Made by a program: the position numbers and the translations under genes
Assembly (NCBI GenBank): GCA_016214425.1
Contig: JACRON010000015.1
Span: 1 to 5,480 of the forward strand
Length of the DNA stretch: 5,480 nucleotides
Direction: 5' to 3'
Source of the DNA: Nitrospirota bacterium
GTDB lineage: Bacteria > Nitrospirota > CAKKRA01 > 9FT-COMBO-42-15
Notes under the pieces: model-generated
The model's input: the letters and a program-made list of their open reading frames with translations, nothing else
Databases searched by the model: none
Told to the model about the DNA's origin: nothing
Shown here: in pieces, positions 4,711 through 5,480 of the stretch
How the letters are laid out: each line of letters starts with the position of its first letter
Numbering within the stretch: the stretch's first letter is position 1

Positions 4711-5480
4711 ATGAAATTTAATATTGAACGCCTCAAGGATGTGAGGGAGAGGCTTGCTGAAAATAAAATAGATGCTATCCTTTTGACTGCACTGGAGAAT
4801 ATAAAATATCTTACCAATTTCAGCGGCTCCTCTGCCTCTTTGCTGATTACAGGGGATAAAAGGTATTTTATCACGGATTTCAGGTATAAGACAGTAGCAG
4901 AGGATGAGGTAAAGGGATACAGGATTGTTATTTATAAGAACTCAATAATTGATGAGATAGAGAGGTTAATAAAGAAGGAAAGAATTTCCCACCTTGGCAT
5001 TGAAAAGAGAAATATTACGCTTGAGCAATACCAAAAGTTGACAAAAAAATTAAAAAAGATTAAAATTATCCCCACCTTTAATTTGGTAGAGAAATTGAGG
5101 GTTATAAAGAGCCCAATTGAGATAGAGAATATAGGAATTGCAATAAAGAGGGCTGAAAAGGCTTATAAAAAGATAAATCCTGATATAAAAATAGGTATTT
5201 CAGAAAAAGAGATTGCATTAAGATTAGAATATGCTATAAAGAGCGGCGGCTCTGACAGGCTGCCATTTGAGACTATTGTTGCCTCAGGCTACAGGGCTGC
5301 CCTGCCTCATGCAGTATCAGGCAAAAGGCTTTTAAGGAATAATGATTCAGTAATAATAGATTTTGGCGCAGAGTATAAAGGTTATTATGCTGATATTACG
5401 CGGACAAGTTTTATTGGTAGCCGTGTAAATAGAAGGCAGCGAGAAATTTATCAAACTATCCTTAATGCACAGCAAGAGGC
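4711..5480 (+). CDS. Xaa-Pro aminopeptidase / M24 family peptidase, 3' end outside window
   Basis: This is an M24B metallopeptidase of the PepP/PepQ type, which cleaves X-Pro bonds in peptides using two metal ions in the cytoplasm. The frame is open from the ATG at 4711 to the window edge: 256 complete codons of an expected 350 or so. The N-terminal creatinase-like domain spans about 1-130 (note YLTNFSGSSASLLIT at 33-47 and YFITDFRY at 52-59). The linker VIKSPIEIENIGIAIKRAEKA leads into the pita-bread catalytic domain. Visible there are DRLPFETIVASGYRAALPH with His200, then metal ligands Asp217 in IIDFGAEYKGYYADITRT and Asp228 in the same stretch. The remaining His and Glu ligands lie beyond the edge. 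The ATG is 4 nt after aroQ with only a weak ribosome-binding site, so translational coupling with aroQ is likely. PepP versus PepQ cannot be decided from this part. From memory, efp often follows in this gene order. Confidence 0.92.
   Translation, partial: MKFNIERLKDVRERLAENKIDAILLTALENIKYLTNFSGSSASLLITGDKRYFITDFRYKTVAEDEVKGYRIVIYKNSIIDEIERLIKKERISHLGIEKRNITLEQYQKLTKKLKKIKIIPTFNLVEKLRVIKSPIEIENIGIAIKRAEKAYKKINPDIKIGISEKEIALRLEYAIKSGGSDRLPFETIVASGYRAALPHAVSGKRLLRNNDSVIIDFGAEYKGYYADITRTSFIGSRVNRRQREIYQTILNAQQE

Overview
The window is a tightly packed, entirely plus-strand block of bacterial housekeeping genes in an AT-rich genome (GC roughly 40% by eye). Genes run end to end with small gaps or overlaps. 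The order is guanylate kinase (gmk, 5' end outside the window), RNA polymerase omega subunit (rpoZ), bifunctional CoaBC, a TPR protein with a long Pro/Glu/Lys-rich linker, a Roadblock/LC7 protein, type II 3-dehydroquinase (aroQ), and an M24 Xaa-Pro peptidase cut by the right edge. From memory, this order, with aroQ followed by a pepP/pepQ-type gene, recalls Deltaproteobacteria, Nitrospirota and related metagenome lineages. The GTCATTCC...GGAATGAC repeat at 4121-4198 recalls the same groups. I cannot place the organism more exactly.

Positions 2-1994 are a probable operon of nucleotide, transcription and cofactor genes: gmk, rpoZ and coaBC, separated by only 10 and 9 nt. A 54-nt gap then leads to 2049-3685, which reads as one TPR gene of about 545 codons split by a -1 frame change near 2722-2735. 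Its last four bases overlap the start of the Roadblock gene (3682-4026), so the two are probably translated together. The pair looks like a scaffold/adaptor module, but no small GTPase lies in the window to complete an MglA/MglB-like circuit.

Positions 4027-4256 are the only real intergenic stretch. It is a composite repeat: outer inverted arms (4026-4044 and 4226-4243), a G/C hairpin (4048-4070), and a 78-bp REP/MITE-like unit (4121-4198) with three competing stems. The aroQ ribosome-binding site lies immediately beyond the right outer arm. aroQ (4257-4706) and the peptidase (from 4711) are 4 nt apart and probably cotranscribed.

I found no complete novel system. The points most worth checking are the broken TPR gene and its Roadblock partner, the non-canonical Asp and Ser at two CoaC active-site positions, and the nested repeat upstream of aroQ.
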